64,000 bases of DNA, from positions 62,001 through 126,000 of the forward strand of contig NZ_JAKLLN010000004.1 of the NCBI RefSeq assembly GCF_023150065.1. The letters are read 5' to 3'. Position 1 is the stretch's first letter, and each line of letters starts with the position of its first letter. The notes beneath the pieces were generated by a model. The model saw only the letters and a list, made by a program, of their open reading frames with translations. It was not told the origin of the DNA and ran no database searches. Positions 17,348-26,480 of this stretch are shown piece by piece. The stretch comes from Zoogloea sp. (GTDB taxonomy: Bacteria > Pseudomonadota > Gammaproteobacteria > Burkholderiales > Rhodocyclaceae). The translations under genes were made by a program, and so were the position numbers.

Positions 17348-18147
17348 GGGGTCAGGCTGACGTGGAGGCTGAGGGGGGCGAGGTACTCGACGACGAGCTC
17401 GCCGCCTTGGCCCGAGGCCAGGGCCTGCAGCAGGGGCAGGCCGCGCAGGGCCGGGATGGTGGTGCGCAGGGCTTCCAGGGAGGGCGTGTCCAGCATGGAG
17501 GCTGGGCCGTCGCCGAGGCGGATGTCCAGGCGCGCCACGCTGCGGGGCCCGGCCTGGGGGCTGAGGGCCAGGCCGATGCCGGCGGCGTCGGGGATGGGGC
17601 GCAGGCTGGCGATGGGCTCCGGGTACTCCGCGTCGTAGGCGATCAGCACGCAGGGGGCGGCAGTGGCGTGGATCTGCACCAGGGCCTCGAGCAGGCCGGC
17701 CGCAAAGCTGGCGTCGTAGGCGGCCAGGGACTGGCTGGCCGCCATGGCGCCCGTGGCGATGCTCCAGTAGCCGGCCGGAGTGTTGTGCAGGGAGTTGTGG
17801 AAGCGCGTCGGCGACACCCGTTGATCGCTGGAGGCCAGGGTTTCACAGAGGGCATGGCAGTTGTGGCCGTCGGCGGTCGAGGCGGCGAAGACCGCCGCCA
17901 CGCCGGACGGATCCACGCCGGCCTGCTCCAGGGCCGCTAGGCCGCTGGCCAGGGCCACGCGCACCACGCGGCTGGCGCGGCGGCGTTCGTTGGGCGGCAG
18001 CACCAGGGGCGCCGGCAGCACGCTCGGGGCCGGCACGTGGGCTTCGCGGCCGGCCAGCACGGCCTGGCCGTGGGCCCAGTCGGGCAGGCCGGGGGCCAGC
18101 AGGCCGACGCCGTCGATCCAGGCGCTGAGGGACATGTCGGCGCTCAT
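17341..18147 (-). CDS. Ketosynthase chain-length factor (ApeC-type, no active-site Cys)
   Basis: A 268-residue ketosynthase-like protein with an intact N-terminal half only, as usual for aryl-polyene chain-length factors. Where an active ketosynthase has the Cys nucleophile, this protein reads SLAAYDASFAAGLLEAL, so it lacks the cysteine. FHNSLHNTPAGYWSIATG is a strong family signature. It should pair with the ketosynthase immediately upstream and set polyene length. The ATG at 18145-18147 overlaps the ketosynthase stop (ATGA); an in-frame ATG four codons on is an alternative. Confidence 0.9.
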   Translation of the reverse strand: MSADMSLSAWIDGVGLLAPGLPDWAHGQAVLAGREAHVPAPSVLPAPLVLPPNERRRASRVVRVALASGLAALEQAGVDPSGVAAVFAASTADGHNCHALCETLASSDQRVSPTRFHNSLHNTPAGYWSIATGAMAASQSLAAYDASFAAGLLEALVQIHATAAPCVLIAYDAEYPEPIASLRPIPDAAGIGLALSPQAGPRSVARLDIRLGDGPASMLDTPSLEALRTTIPALRGLPLLQALASGQGGELVVEYLAPLSLHVSLTPC

Positions 18148-19337
18148 CCGGCCCTCCCGATGATCACGCTGCAGTTGCTGCCACCGAAACCGAAGGAGTT
18201 GCTCATGACGTGGCGCAGGGGGGCGTTGCGTGATGTCAGAACGTAGTCGATGGGGATGCCCGGGTCCGGGCTGCGGGTATGCACACTGCCCGGCACCAGG
18301 CCGTCGGTCAGGGCCACGGCACTGACGCTGATCTCCAGCGCCCCCGCGGCGCCCAGGGTGTGCCCGGTGATGCCCTTGGTGGAACTGGCCGCCACCCGGT
18401 TGCCGAACAGGCCGGCCACGGCGCAACCCTCGGCGGCGTCGTTGTTGTGGGTAGCGGTACCGTGGAGGTTGATGTAGTCGATGTCGGCAGGGCTCAGGCC
18501 GGCCAGGGCCAGGGCGCCCTCCATGGCCAGCCGGGCGCCGAGGCCTTCCGGATGGGGGGAGGACATATGGTAGGCGTCGCTGGATTCGCCGTAGCCCAGC
18601 AGCAGCAGCGCGTCGGCGTCGAGGCTGTCGGAGGCGCGTTCCAGCAGGCCGAAGGCAGCGGCCTCGCCGATGGAGATGCCGGAGCGGGCGGCGTCGTAGG
18701 GGCGGCAGGGCTCGGGCGAGGTGAGCTCGAGGGAGGCAAAGCCGTGCAGGGTGGTGAAGCACAGGCTGTCGACGCCCCCCACCAGCGCGGCGTCGATCAG
18801 GCCGGCGTGGATCAGCCGCGCCGCCGCCGCGTAGGCCTTGGCGGACGAGGAGCAGGCCGTGGATACGACGCAGGCGGGGCCTTCGATGGCCAGCCAGCTG
18901 CGCACGAAGTCGGCCAGGGAATAGGTGCTGTGGCTGCCGGGGTAGTTCAGCCCGGCGGGCAGGGGGCCATCTTCGGGGGGGCGCTGGCGGTAGGCCAGCT
19001 CGGTGCTGAGGATGCCCGAGGTGCTGGTGCCCAGGACGATTCCCACGCGCCGGGCGCCGTGGCGGGCGATGCGGCTGCGGATGGCGTCCTCGAAACCGTC
19101 GGCGGCCAGACCGCGCCGGGCGAGCCGGTTGTTGCGGCAGTCGAAGCCGGCCATGGAGGCGGGCAGTGCGGCATCGTCGAGCCCCGGGACTTCGCCGATC
19201 CAGGTGTCGATGCCCAGCCCCTCGATGCGGTGGGGGCGCAGGCCGCTGGTGCCGTTGCGGAGGGCTGCGCGCAGCGCTGCCAGGCCATCGCCTGCACAGC
19301 AGCTTACGGTGTGATGGGCAAGGTGGAGTGGTGTCAC
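18144..19337 (-). CDS. Beta-ketoacyl-ACP synthase (ApeO-type)
   Basis: A 397-residue condensing enzyme with the complete triad: C162 in VVSTACSSSAKA, H292 in LHGTATHNND and H326 in KGITGHTLGAAGALE. SFGFGGSNCSVI near the C-terminus is the usual ketosynthase end. It would catalyse decarboxylative condensation of malonyl-ACP with the growing aryl-polyene chain, paired with the chain-length factor downstream. The start is GTG (19335-19337). There is a 79-base gap from the methyltransferase stop upstream, the longest gap inside this operon, so an internal promoter is possible. Confidence 0.93.
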   Translation of the reverse strand: MTPLHLAHHTVSCCAGDGLAALRAALRNGTSGLRPHRIEGLGIDTWIGEVPGLDDAALPASMAGFDCRNNRLARRGLAADGFEDAIRSRIARHGARRVGIVLGTSTSGILSTELAYRQRPPEDGPLPAGLNYPGSHSTYSLADFVRSWLAIEGPACVVSTACSSSAKAYAAAARLIHAGLIDAALVGGVDSLCFTTLHGFASLELTSPEPCRPYDAARSGISIGEAAAFGLLERASDSLDADALLLLGYGESSDAYHMSSPHPEGLGARLAMEGALALAGLSPADIDYINLHGTATHNNDAAEGCAVAGLFGNRVAASSTKGITGHTLGAAGALEISVSAVALTDGLVPGSVHTRSPDPGIPIDYVLTSRNAPLRHVMSNSFGFGGSNCSVIIGRAG

Positions 19338-19416
19338 GGTGCAGTCTTTTCGGGCGGTGACGGGAGTCTACCAGAGGGGCCCGCAGACCGATCCATCCCG
19401 TGTCATGACGCTGGCG

Positions 19417-20139
19417 TCAGACCGGCCGGGCGTGGAGCAGAACGTTGGCGAAGCCGGCTCCGGCCATCGGGCAGGGGGTGGTGTGAAAACCCACCTCGCC
19501 GAGCAGGGCCTGCCAGGCGGCCAGCGGGCGACAGTGCAGGCGCGGCCAGCCACCGCCCTGGGCCCGGACCACGAGGCTGTCGACGATGCGGGACAGGTGA
19601 TGGGGCAGGCCGGCGGCCCCGTCGCCGACCCGCAGCAGCAGCCGGCCGTCGGCGGGGAGGCGGCTGCGGATGCGTCGCAGCAGCTGCGCCTGGGCCGTCG
19701 CGGGGAGGTAGTGGAGCACGTCGAAGAGGGTGATCACGTCGGCCTCGGGCAGCACGTAGTCGCGCAGGTCGCCGACCTCCAGGCGGACGGGAAACGGGCA
19801 GCCGGCCAGGGCCTGCCGGGCATGCCCGATGGCGGTGGCCTGCATGTCGAGCCCGTGATAGGCACTGACTTGCGGCGGGGCGGCCTGCTCCGCCGGCCAG
19901 TCCGGACCGTCATGCAGGGTGGCCGCGGCATGCAGCCAGCTGGCCAGCAGGCCCTGCCCGCAGCCCAGATCCAGGTAGCGGCCGTTGGGCGGGAGCAGGC
20001 CCGGACGCAGCAGGGCCGCAAAGAGGGGGTCGCCGCCGAGCTTGCCCCGGGCGAAGTGCCAGGCCCAGGGGCCGGCGGGGCGATACGGTGCGCTGGCCAG
20101 GCCGACCAGCCTGTCCTGGAGGCCGTCGCTCACAGGCAC
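19417..20139 (-). CDS. Class I SAM-dependent methyltransferase of the pigment locus
   Basis: A 240-residue methyltransferase with motif I LDLGCGQGLL (about residues 56-65), an acidic end to beta-2 (HGLDMQ) and the FDVLHYLP segment after strand 4. Methyltransferases of aryl-polyene loci modify the aromatic head group, for example O-methylation, so that is the probable role. GTG at 20137-20139 overlaps the deacetylase stop; a second in-frame GTG at 20131-20133 would overlap it as GTGA. No membrane segment is visible. Confidence 0.82.
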   Translation of the reverse strand: MPVSDGLQDRLVGLASAPYRPAGPWAWHFARGKLGGDPLFAALLRPGLLPPNGRYLDLGCGQGLLASWLHAAATLHDGPDWPAEQAAPPQVSAYHGLDMQATAIGHARQALAGCPFPVRLEVGDLRDYVLPEADVITLFDVLHYLPATAQAQLLRRIRSRLPADGRLLLRVGDGAAGLPHHLSRIVDSLVVRAQGGGWPRLHCRPLAAWQALLGEVGFHTTPCPMAGAGFANVLLHARPV

Positions 20140-20912
20140 ACCGGGGTCAGGCCGGCCGCACGGATGCGCTCGAGGAGGGCGGGCAGCACCTCCAGGATCA
20201 CCGCCTGCCCGGCGGGTGTGCGGGCCGCGTTGCCGTCATGGAGGAGCAGGATGTCGCCGCCCGCGAGCCCCCTGCTGAGCCGCGCGAGCACGCTGGCGGG
20301 GTCGCCGTTGCGGGTGTCGTAGGCGCGACGGGTCCAGCTGGCCAGCTGCAGGTCGAGGCGCGCCAGCACCGGGTCGAGGAAGGGATTGCGCAGGCCGGCG
20401 GGGGCGCGGAAGTAACGGGGCTGCCTGCCGGTCAGGGCCGCGAGGCTGGCCTGGGCCGCCGCCACTTCCCGCGCCATGGCGCCGGGGCCGAGGGTCGAGA
20501 AGCGCTTCCAGTGGTGCTCGCTGTGGTTTTCGATGCGGTGGCCACGGTTGATGATGTCCCGCACCAGGCCCGGGTGGGCGGTGGCGAGCTGGCCGATGCA
20601 GAAGAAGCTGGCCCGGGCGCCGGCGGCGTCGAGCTGGTCGAGTACCCGGGGGGTGATCTCCGGGTCGGGGCCGTCATCGATGCTGATGACCACCTCGCCG
20701 CGGGCTGCCGCAGCGGCGGGCAGACGGGTCAGGTTGGGGCCCAGCAGCGCGCTGCGGGGCAGCAGGCCGGCGGCGCTGAGGACGACGTGATTGGCGGCCA
20801 GGGCGCCGGCCGCGGCGGGCCAGCTGGTGGGTTCGAGCAGCAGGCCGGCCAGGGCGCCCGCATGCACGAGGGCGCTTGCCTGCAGCGTCGGGCTGGGCCG
20901 CCAGTGGCTCAT
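20130..20912 (-). CDS. Polysaccharide deacetylase (NodB homology domain)
   Basis: A 260-residue protein with a NodB-type metal-dependent deacetylase domain: motif 1 ISIDDGPDPE (D79, D80), motif 2 HSEHH (H130, H134), motif 3 RAPAGLRNPF and the closing DILLLHDG. Residues 1-50 are hydrophobic and may hold two membrane segments (LVHAGALAGLLLEP and ALAANHVVLSAAGLL), so the catalytic domain may face the periplasm. I chose ATG at 20910-20912 because GGAG lies eight bases upstream; a GTG 20 codons earlier has no ribosome site. In this setting it may deacetylate the sugar attached by the GT2 enzyme, which is inference. Confidence 0.87.
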   Translation of the reverse strand: MSHWRPSPTLQASALVHAGALAGLLLEPTSWPAAAGALAANHVVLSAAGLLPRSALLGPNLTRLPAAAAARGEVVISIDDGPDPEITPRVLDQLDAAGARASFFCIGQLATAHPGLVRDIINRGHRIENHSEHHWKRFSTLGPGAMAREVAAAQASLAALTGRQPRYFRAPAGLRNPFLDPVLARLDLQLASWTRRAYDTRNGDPASVLARLSRGLAGGDILLLHDGNAARTPAGQAVILEVLPALLERIRAAGLTPVCL

Positions 20913-20996
20913 CTCAGTGGCTCCACCGTGCGTGGCGCGACCCACGCTGCATGAGGCGGGGGCAGCGAACACAGTGAGCGTGGGGGCCGTTTCATC

Positions 20997-23327
20997 TCAG
21001 CGGTCGATCCGGTGCGCCAGCATGGCGGAGAGGACCAGGGTGAGCACCGCGCCAGGGCCGACGGTGATGCCGATTGCCTGCAGCACCGGCACGGGCGAGA
21101 GGGCCAGGATGCCGAAGCCGATCACCGTCGCCAGGTTGGCGAGGAGCAGGGAGGCCAGCGTGCGGGGGTCGTCGCCCGGGTTGCGGTCGGCCTGATTGAA
21201 GAACAGGGCGTAGTTGGTGCCCACGGCGACGATCAGCAGCATGCCCACCAGGTGCAGCAGGGTCAGCATGTGGCCGGTGGCGACGAGGCCGGCCATGACG
21301 ATCAGCTCGGCGGTGACCACCGGGACCATCACCCGCACCAGGCGCATGGGCTCCCGCAGCACCACGCCCATCAGCACGATGATGGCGAGAATGCCGGCCA
21401 GGGACAGCAGGATGGCTTCGTCCAGGTAGGTCCGGTAGAGGTTGTTGGATTCGCCGAAGATGTCGACGAAGAGGGCATCGCTGCCGTCCAGGGCGGCCTC
21501 CAGCCGCGCGCGCTGGAAGGGGGCGTCGCCGTCCGGGGTGCGCAGGGGGATCAGCACGGTCCAGCCCTGCGGGCGTTCGAGCAGCAGGGAGTCGACGGCC
21601 AGGGCCAGGGTGGAGCCGCGCAGGGCTTCGGGGGTGAGGAGGGGCTGGCTGCGGGCGGTGTCCACATCATCCAGGAAGGCGCTCAGGCGGTCTGCGCGGA
21701 GGGGCAGGTCGGCCAGGGCGGTTTGCAGGTTGCGGGCGAGGACGTCCCGTTCCGGCAGGGCATTGCGCCGGGCTTGCTGGGTCGCGGTGCTGGGCAGGAA
21801 GCGTGCGGGGCTCTCGAAGCCGGCGAGCACCCCCTCCGCCACCAGCCCCCTGAGGCGCTCTCCGACGGCCTCGGCACGCTCCAGGGCGGCTTCACGGCTG
21901 GCGGCCTTGAGAACCACCAGGTAGCGCAGATTGGGGGCCCCGAGGTCGGCGCGCAGGCTCTGGTCGAGGGCCTGGTCTGCGGCGGAGACGGGGCTGAGGC
22001 CCGACAGGCTGCTGCTCCACACGTGGTCCTTGTTGGCAAACAGGATGACGGCGGCGGCCAGCCCCAGGACGGGTACCACCAGGCGCAGCCGGGACAGCCA
22101 GGCCCAGAAGCCTGCCAGGGCCCGGCCGATGGGGGCGATGTCATGGATGTGCAGCCTGGCGGGGCGCAGGTGCGGCAGCACGAAGCGCGTCACCATGGCC
22201 GCGGTGACGAGCCCGGCGATGGAATACAGGCCGAGCTGGGCGAGGCCGGGAAAACCGGAAAACAGCAGGGATGCGAAGCCGAAGATGGAGGTGAGCACGC
22301 CGAGCCGGATGGTCGGCCAGAAGCGTTTCATCCAGCCACCGTCCTCGTCGTCGTCGGACTGCACGAAGTAATAGATGGAGTAATCGACGGCCTCGCCGAT
22401 CAGGGTTGTGCCGAAGCCGATGGTGAGCCCGTGCACGGTGCCGAAGCCCAGGGCCACGGCGGCGATGCCGGCGAGGGCGCCGCTGGCCACCGGCAGCAGG
22501 CCGAGAAAGACGGCGGTGAAGGAGCGGTAGATGAGCAGCAGCAGCAGGATCACCGCGGTGGTGCCCAGGGTGCTCAGCCGCACCGCCTCGGATTCGATGG
22601 CGGCACGGGAATTGACCGCAAAGACCGCGGCGCCGGACACCAGCATGCGGGCGTCGCTCAGCTTTGCCTCGCTGGCGAGGTCCGCGAAGTCGCTGCGGAT
22701 CCGGGCGATGGCGAGGGCCTGGGCGTCGGTATCGGAGCCCGCGGCGCGGGTCTGCAGCATCAGGATGGCCCGCTGCCCGTCCCGGGACACCCACACGCCC
22801 TTGTCGCTGGAGGGGCTGCCGCTGGTGTCGAGGCTGCCGATCAGTTCGACCAGCTCGCCGGTGGGGTCGCGGCCCAGCAGGCTCTTGAGCATCATCCCCA
22901 TGGGCGAGGCGAGGAGGTCGATGCTCTCGCTGATGGCCGCGTGAAGCCCTTCGGGGGTGAAGCGCTCGGGGCTGACCGATGGGCTGAGAAGGTAGCGGTG
23001 GGTGAACAGCAGCTCCCGGTCGCGGGCCAGAATGGCCGCGTCGCCGTTGCGGACGGAGAGGAACAGCCCCCCGTCCTCCAGGCGCCTGGCCAGGCCGCGG
23101 GAGAGTTCGGCGCGGGCCGCCGGGGTGCTGCCCTCGATGCCCACCAGCAGCAGCCGCGACAGCACGCCCTCGGTGAGCTGGTCCACCAGCAGCTGCTGGG
23201 CGGGCGTGGGGCTGCGCGGCAGGAAGGCCGACATGTCGGCGGTGTAGTGGGCGCGCAGGGCCACGCCGGCGCACAGGGCCAGGCCAAGCAGCCAGAGCAG
23301 GACGGGGCGGGCGGAAAGGCGTGTCAT
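20997..23327 (-). CDS. MMPL/RND-family exporter (ApeM-type)
   Basis: A 776-residue RND-superfamily transporter. The arrangement is typical: TM1, a large periplasmic domain (about residues 30-230), TM2-6 (VRLSTLGTTAVILLLLLIYRSF onward), a second periplasmic domain, and TM8-12. The segment GTTLIGEAVDYSIYYFVQSDDDEDG contains the membrane-embedded D-Y pair of MMPL proteins, and the second half has the related VGTNYALFFNQ. Members in aryl-polyene and xanthomonadin clusters are thought to move the polyene lipid towards the outer membrane. It overlaps the LolA-like gene by four bases. Confidence 0.9.
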   Translation of the reverse strand: MTRLSARPVLLWLLGLALCAGVALRAHYTADMSAFLPRSPTPAQQLLVDQLTEGVLSRLLLVGIEGSTPAARAELSRGLARRLEDGGLFLSVRNGDAAILARDRELLFTHRYLLSPSVSPERFTPEGLHAAISESIDLLASPMGMMLKSLLGRDPTGELVELIGSLDTSGSPSSDKGVWVSRDGQRAILMLQTRAAGSDTDAQALAIARIRSDFADLASEAKLSDARMLVSGAAVFAVNSRAAIESEAVRLSTLGTTAVILLLLLIYRSFTAVFLGLLPVASGALAGIAAVALGFGTVHGLTIGFGTTLIGEAVDYSIYYFVQSDDDEDGGWMKRFWPTIRLGVLTSIFGFASLLFSGFPGLAQLGLYSIAGLVTAAMVTRFVLPHLRPARLHIHDIAPIGRALAGFWAWLSRLRLVVPVLGLAAAVILFANKDHVWSSSLSGLSPVSAADQALDQSLRADLGAPNLRYLVVLKAASREAALERAEAVGERLRGLVAEGVLAGFESPARFLPSTATQQARRNALPERDVLARNLQTALADLPLRADRLSAFLDDVDTARSQPLLTPEALRGSTLALAVDSLLLERPQGWTVLIPLRTPDGDAPFQRARLEAALDGSDALFVDIFGESNNLYRTYLDEAILLSLAGILAIIVLMGVVLREPMRLVRVMVPVVTAELIVMAGLVATGHMLTLLHLVGMLLIVAVGTNYALFFNQADRNPGDDPRTLASLLLANLATVIGFGILALSPVPVLQAIGITVGPGAVLTLVLSAMLAHRIDR

Positions 23328-23896
23328 CGCGCGTCCACGGGCTCGATGGACATGACCGAGCGGTCTCCGTCGGCCTGCAGGTATTCGATGCTGCGGACCT
23401 GCTGGCGGCTGCCGCTGATGGTGATGCGGGTGACCAGCTCGGCGATGCGCGGGTTGCTCGGGGAGAGGTTGAGGGTCCAGTTATCCCGCTGGCCCGATAG
23501 GTGCAGGGCGTAGTTCTGCTCCAGCGCGGCGCGATTGCCCGACAGGGTGCCGCGGATGCTGGCCACGAAGGCCAGGACTTCCGGCTGTTCGCGCAGGCGC
23601 AGGGTGATCTTCTGCTTGCCCCGTTCCAGGCTGATCTCGTCCTTGTCGAGCACCATGAGCTCAAGGCGCGGCGAGAGGGTGCGCTTTTCGAGGTAGTCCG
23701 GGGCACGGTAGTGCATCTCCCCCGACGAGACGACCGGCTTGTCGAGCAGGGCGATGTACTTGCGCTCGGTGAACAGGGCCCGGCCGCCCTGGTTGCGGGC
23801 CAGTTCGGTCATGAGCTGGGGCAGGTCCCAGGCGGCGAAGGCCGGCATGGCGGCAAGCGTCAGGAGGCAGGCGGCGAGGCGGAGAGCGAACGTCAT
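23324..23896 (-). CDS. LolA-like outer-membrane lipoprotein carrier (ApeL-type)
   Basis: A 190-residue periplasmic protein with a signal peptide (MTFALRLAACLLTLAAMPAFA, cleaved before AWDLP). The mature part fits the LolA half-barrel: LPQLMTELARNQGGRALFTERKYI, then the MHYRAPDYLEKRTLSPR stretch and repeated short strands. LolA-like proteins in aryl-polyene clusters are proposed to carry the lipid-linked product through the periplasm. It lies between the LpxL-like acyltransferase and the MMPL exporter with four-base overlaps at both ends. It is unlikely to be the housekeeping lolA because of this context. Confidence 0.87.
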   Translation of the reverse strand: MTFALRLAACLLTLAAMPAFAAWDLPQLMTELARNQGGRALFTERKYIALLDKPVVSSGEMHYRAPDYLEKRTLSPRLELMVLDKDEISLERGKQKITLRLREQPEVLAFVASIRGTLSGNRAALEQNYALHLSGQRDNWTLNLSPSNPRIAELVTRITISGSRQQVRSIEYLQADGDRSVMSIEPVDAR

Positions 23897-24840
23897 GGGG
23901 CGGGGCGGTCGGATCGGGAGCGGGGGTCGCTCCAGAAATCGAAGAAATTGAACCAGTTATAGGGCGCCTGGCGGCAGTGGCTTTCGAGCAGTGCGGCGTA
24001 GGCCTCCTGGGCCCGGGCGATGGCGGCGGCGCGCTCGCGGGGCTCCACGCCGGTGAAGTCGGCGAGGGGGGAGAGCTCCACCCGGTAGCGCCTGCCGCCC
24101 TGCCAGGTGCCGCTCATGAAGAGCACGGGCCGCTGCAGGAGCGCGGCGAGGCGGAAGGGGCCGTTCGGAAAGGGGGCCGGGCTGCCCAGGAATGGTAGGT
24201 TGCGGACGCCGCTCTCGCCGGGGTTGCGGTCGGCGAGCACACCGACCAGCTGCCCGCCATCGAGCCTGTCGCGCAGCTGCAGCATGGAGTCGAGCTGGCC
24301 AAGGGGGAGGATGTCCTGGCTGGCTTCGGGGTTGATCGCGGCCAGCACCTGGTTGATCTTGCGGGCGTTTTCGGCGTGCATGAGCATGCACACCCGCTGG
24401 GTGGCATGCCGGTGGCCGACGGCGCGGAGGACCTCGAAGCTGCCCAGGTGGGCGCCGAAGAGGAGGGTGCCGCGGCCGGTGCTCATGTGCGCTTCCACGT
24501 GCTCGAGGCCGTGCACCTCGACGTCGAACAGATCGAAGCGGCCGTTCAGGAAGTAGATGCGGTCGTGGATGCTGGTGGCGAAGGTGAGGATGTGGCGGTA
24601 ACGCTCGGCCAGCGTGGGCGGGCGCCCGAGAATGCGCTGCAGATAGGCCCGGGAGGCCCGCCCGGCCTTCGGGGAGAAGAGCAGGAAGTAGGCCGCGATG
24701 CCGTGCAACACCATGCGGCTGAGCTGGCGCCCCAGGGTGAGGGACAGCCACACCATGAAGCGCATCACCGGAACGCTGCTGCGTTCCGCCTGGCGTGCCC
24801 AGGCCGCGCCGGCCGCGGGAGGCGGGGGCGGACGGCTCAC
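23893..24840 (-). CDS. LpxL/HtrB-like lysophospholipid acyltransferase
   Basis: A 315-residue acyltransferase. FGAHLGSFEVLRAVG contains the H-x4-E catalytic box of the LpxL/HtrB branch, and ADRNPGES-like and LPFLGSPAPFPNGPFRLA segments match later conserved regions. An N-terminal hydrophobic stretch (about residues 27-55) anchors it to the inner membrane. It may transfer an aryl-polyene or fatty acyl group to a lipid carrier. The start is GTG, overlapping the ligase stop as GTGA; the N-terminus is proline-rich and variable. The locus thus has two acyltransferases of different subtypes. Confidence 0.87.
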   Translation of the reverse strand: MSRPPPPPAAGAAWARQAERSSVPVMRFMVWLSLTLGRQLSRMVLHGIAAYFLLFSPKAGRASRAYLQRILGRPPTLAERYRHILTFATSIHDRIYFLNGRFDLFDVEVHGLEHVEAHMSTGRGTLLFGAHLGSFEVLRAVGHRHATQRVCMLMHAENARKINQVLAAINPEASQDILPLGQLDSMLQLRDRLDGGQLVGVLADRNPGESGVRNLPFLGSPAPFPNGPFRLAALLQRPVLFMSGTWQGGRRYRVELSPLADFTGVEPRERAAAIARAQEAYAALLESHCRQAPYNWFNFFDFWSDPRSRSDRPAP

Positions 24841-26480
24841 GTCGGCTGCCCGAGGGTGAGGCTGCCGGAGGCGATGATCCGATCGCCCGCGCGCACCTCG
24901 AAGGCCAGGGCCCTGGCCCTGGCGCTGGCGGGGGCGTAATCAAAGACGAGGGGGGTGCCCGGGCCCACGGGCTCGAAGAACTTGGTGTTGCCCAGGCCGC
25001 GGATGGTGCTGCCTGCCGGCAGCAGCCCGTCGGCCAGCTGGATGGCCTGGTCGATCAGCACCACGCCGGGCAGGATCGGCCGGCCGGGGAAATGCCCGGG
25101 AAACGCGGGGTGCGCGGCGGGCACCTGCCAGTGGCGTTCCCGCGCGCTGGCGGGTGCCGCGGCGCCGGGCAGCAGGGCCAGCAGGTCGGCGCGGGGCAGC
25201 TTGCTGGCGGCGTTGCGGGGCAGGCGCTCGACGAACACCAGTGGGCGCGGCAGGAAGGCCGTATCGATGCGGCTGCGCAGGGCAGCAAGCAGGCTCTGGC
25301 GGGTGTGCCCGGGGGCCACCACGCAGGCGCACAGGCGCGTGGCGTGGTCGTCGGGCTCGGCGTCGGGCATGAAGAACACGCCGTCGCTCACACCGGGAAC
25401 CTCCAGGAGTTGCTGGTTGAGATAGCCGAGGGAGGTGCGTTTGCCGGCGATATTGACCTGGTCGGCATTGCGGCCGTGGAGCAGGAAGTGGCGCTCGTCC
25501 ACGAGCTCGATCACGTCGCTGATCGCTACCGTGCCTTCGACATGCCCACCCCGGGCCGCATGGCCGCTTTCGGTGGCGCAGAGGGTCACTTCACCGAGGA
25601 GCTGCCAGGCGCGGGTCTGGGTGGAGCGGCGGCTGGCCAGCTGGCCGGTCTCGGTGCAGCCGTAGATCTCCAGCAGGGGGGCGCTGCAGGCGGCCTCGGC
25701 GCGGGCGGCGAGATCCTCGGAGAGGGGGGCGGTAGCCGACAGCAGGAAGTCCACCGGCGGCAGCGCCAGGCCGGCCTCCAGCAGGGTGCGCAGATGGAAG
25801 GGGGTGGTGACGAGGGCGCGGGGGGCCGGAACGGCGTCGAGGGCCGCACCGATGTCCGCCGGGTAGAAGGGGCGCCCGGACCAGCATGCTGCGCCACCGT
25901 GCAGGCAGATGAGCACGGTGGATTCGAAGCCGTACATGTGCTGCGGCGGCACCGTGCCGACCAGGGCGCAGCCGCGGGCGCCGAGGCGCTCGGACTCGGA
26001 CAGGGCGTTGATCACCAGGCCGCCCCAGGTCTTGCGATGGATCAGGGCCGCGCCGGTGGAGCCAGAGGTGAACACGTGGGCGACGATCTGCTCCGCGGGG
26101 ATCTCCGGCACCGCCAGGATGTCCTCGGCGGGGGCGTGCCCGGCCGGGAAGGGCACACCCGGCAGATCGATGTCCTCGAGGCTTGCGTCGTGCAGGCAGA
26201 ACACGTCCGGGGTGTCGTGTCGCAGGCGGGCGACGGTGTTCGGCGTCAGGCTGGAGGGCAGCAGGCTGATCTTGCCACGGACGATGGCGGCCGCCAGACC
26301 GACCAGGAAGTGGTAGCGGTTGTGGCAGATGTTGAGCACATGCCGCCCGTCGGGCAGGCGTTCGGCGAGCTGGTGTACGTCAGCGAGAAACTGGTTGCGC
26401 GTGACCGGGCCGGCGGGCTGCCAGGCGATGATGCTGTCGGGGGCGGGGAGGTCGGTCAGCGGACAGGAGGCTTGCCTCAT
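24837..26480 (-). CDS. Fused AMP-dependent ligase and FabA/FabZ-like dehydratase (ApeH-ApeI type)
   Basis: A 547-residue two-domain protein. Residues 1-440 or so are an ANL-family acyl-AMP ligase, with FTSGSTGAAL (about 137-146), the EIYGCTETGQLA motif and VNIAGKRTSLGYLNQQL near the C-terminal subdomain. Residues about 450-547 are a hotdog dehydratase with HPAFPGHFPGRPILPGV. The ligase would activate the aromatic starter and load it on an ACP, and the dehydratase would form double bonds. In the E. coli-type cluster these are described as separate genes (apeH and apeI). ATG at 26478-26480 overlaps the preceding stop by one base. Confidence 0.9.
   Translation of the reverse strand: MRQASCPLTDLPAPDSIIAWQPAGPVTRNQFLADVHQLAERLPDGRHVLNICHNRYHFLVGLAAAIVRGKISLLPSSLTPNTVARLRHDTPDVFCLHDASLEDIDLPGVPFPAGHAPAEDILAVPEIPAEQIVAHVFTSGSTGAALIHRKTWGGLVINALSESERLGARGCALVGTVPPQHMYGFESTVLICLHGGAACWSGRPFYPADIGAALDAVPAPRALVTTPFHLRTLLEAGLALPPVDFLLSATAPLSEDLAARAEAACSAPLLEIYGCTETGQLASRRSTQTRAWQLLGEVTLCATESGHAARGGHVEGTVAISDVIELVDERHFLLHGRNADQVNIAGKRTSLGYLNQQLLEVPGVSDGVFFMPDAEPDDHATRLCACVVAPGHTRQSLLAALRSRIDTAFLPRPLVFVERLPRNAASKLPRADLLALLPGAAAPASARERHWQVPAAHPAFPGHFPGRPILPGVVLIDQAIQLADGLLPAGSTIRGLGNTKFFEPVGPGTPLVFDYAPASARARALAFEVRAGDRIIASGSLTLGQPT

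Noticed and set aside
21012-23513. 833-codon open frame on the plus strand
   Set aside because: Antisense to the MMPL exporter; composition shows shadow coding, with no motif.
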